This document shows positions 63,123 to 64,000 of a stretch of 64,000 nucleotides of DNA, in pieces. The position numbers and the translations under genes were made by a program. This DNA comes from Cryoendolithus antarcticus. Lineage: Eukaryota > Ascomycota > Dothideomycetes > Cladosporiales > Cladosporiaceae. The DNA lies in contig NAJO01000019.1 of assembly GCA_002077065.1 (NCBI GenBank), positions 682,001 to 746,000 on the forward strand, given 5' to 3'. A model generated the notes under the pieces. The model made no database searches. It had not been told where the DNA came from and worked only from the letters and a program-made list of their open reading frames with translations. How positions within the stretch are numbered: the stretch's first letter is position 1; each line of letters opens with the position of its first letter.

Positions 63123-64000
63123 CCCCACGTTAGTATACAACTACTCGTTGCTACAAATTTTTCGCACTTTTTGTGTTCACCCTTCAATTTCCTTATGCAT
63201 TGGAACGGGAGAGAACGTCTCCAAGGCCTTCATCCATACGTTTTGCCTCTGTAGCGAAGATACCGTTTTGTGCCTATCGAGTAGGAGGGGCGTGAGGAAA
63301 CGGGAAGGAGCGCAGCATATGCATGCACGCGAGATCTGCGAGCAGCCGCCCGACTTGAAAGACATGAAAACGATCCGGTCTTTCTCCATCTGGGCACCTT
63401 GATCATTTCAGTGTCAAAGGTGCCCTGTATCAGCCTTCTCAATCGTATATCTTCGAGAAGTGTTATTATAAATGGTGTGGCACGACATGATTCTGCTTCA
63501 CCTGCACTGGACCTTGCGCGCGACCACGAAATAACGCAAAGGTGTTACTTTGACTCGAAGTTTGTCGATCGCATGTACAGACGATGTTCACTATTTCACA
63601 ACTCTCTGTATGGTATCGTATCCTCCCGAATTTCCAGGAGCCTTCAACGTAGGCAATGCTGATGTCAGCTGAGTCGCCGCAGCGGAGTGCTCTGCTGGGA
63701 TACGGGAGAGAGCATCGGTCCAGGAAGCAGAGCACTCCCTTACGTTCTCAGTCTAGTGGCATGGTAGAATCACTGTCCTAAGGGCATTTATGAAGCACAA
63801 GACATTCTTGATTGTTCTGGAGAAGTGGAGGAGTAGAGAACCAGCCGCTAGAGACCCTCCACTCATCGGCCGTTGCCTTTGATAACGCGATAGCTTCCCA
63901 TGCTCTCTCTGAAGTGCTACGACTCTCTTCGCCCGTGGCTCGAGTCACTACACTCGCACACGCATCCAAGCCTTTCCATCGAGAGTTCTAGGTCAAGCTT
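63123..64000. other. Intergenic, right end of the window
   Basis: T-runs at about 63157-63175 follow the tRNA. The remaining 800 bp have only short frames without a recognised family and no start-to-edge frame that suggests a partial gene. Confidence 0.45.

Noticed and set aside
63778..63969. Minus-strand frame near the right edge, considered as the end of a gene entering the window
   Set aside because: A stop codon closes the frame at 63988-63990 before the edge, it has no ATG, and no homology was recognised.

Overview
The window is nuclear DNA from a filamentous ascomycete. The evidence is short spliceosomal introns (mostly about 50-70 nt, GTRNGT-type donors, CTRAC branch sites, CAG/TAG acceptors), nuclear-encoded ATP9, mannitol-1-phosphate dehydrogenase, Rot1, a DUF2415 WD-type protein and a secreted CHRD protein. 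Family content and intron style suit Dothideomycetes (perhaps a capnodialean or black-yeast relative); that placement is an inference. Spliced structures below were built by reading donors, acceptors and frame by hand.

Layout. 1-5.2 kb: the end of Sm protein E, 5-formyl-THF cyclo-ligase, the ER chaperone Rot1 and an uncharacterised coiled-coil protein. 6.3-11 kb: mitochondrial Hsp70 and mannitol-1-phosphate dehydrogenase. 11.6-16.3 kb: a DUF2415/WD protein, a stretch of degenerate repeats, a small two-helix membrane protein and a Ych1-like rhodanese/CDC25-type protein. 17.6-22.3 kb: a secreted S10 serine carboxypeptidase and an amino-acid permease. 22.7-33.7 kb: Rad4/XPC, orotate phosphoribosyltransferase, long-chain acyl-CoA synthetase, an M3 oligopeptidase and a HIT (Ap3A) hydrolase. 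34-42.2 kb: accessory region with a frameshifted secreted-protein gene, then four catabolic-type enzymes in two divergent pairs (maleylacetate-reductase-like Fe-ADH, SDR, ACMSD/6-MSA-decarboxylase-like amidohydrolase, prolidase-like amidohydrolase). 42.6-52.5 kb: ATP9, a broken VWA7-like gene, the Mtr10/transportin karyopherin and Cuz1. 53.8-62.5 kb: a CHRD secreted protein, a large uncharacterised coiled-coil protein with a mitochondrial-type presequence, and the Lon protease Pim1. A tRNA-Trp(CCA) with a tiny intron lies at 63.0 kb.

Several genes serve mitochondria (Ssc1, ATP9, Pim1, probably the 1202-aa protein), but they are scattered and nothing shows co-regulation. The best leads for new biology are: the four-enzyme catabolic block at 35.9-42.2 kb; the M3 oligopeptidase, whose reading frame stays open about 92 codons upstream of its only ATG and encodes a membrane-anchor-like segment (possible CTG start); two secreted-type genes each disrupted inside otherwise intact surroundings; and the large coiled-coil protein next to Pim1 with a 61-residue duplicated segment.
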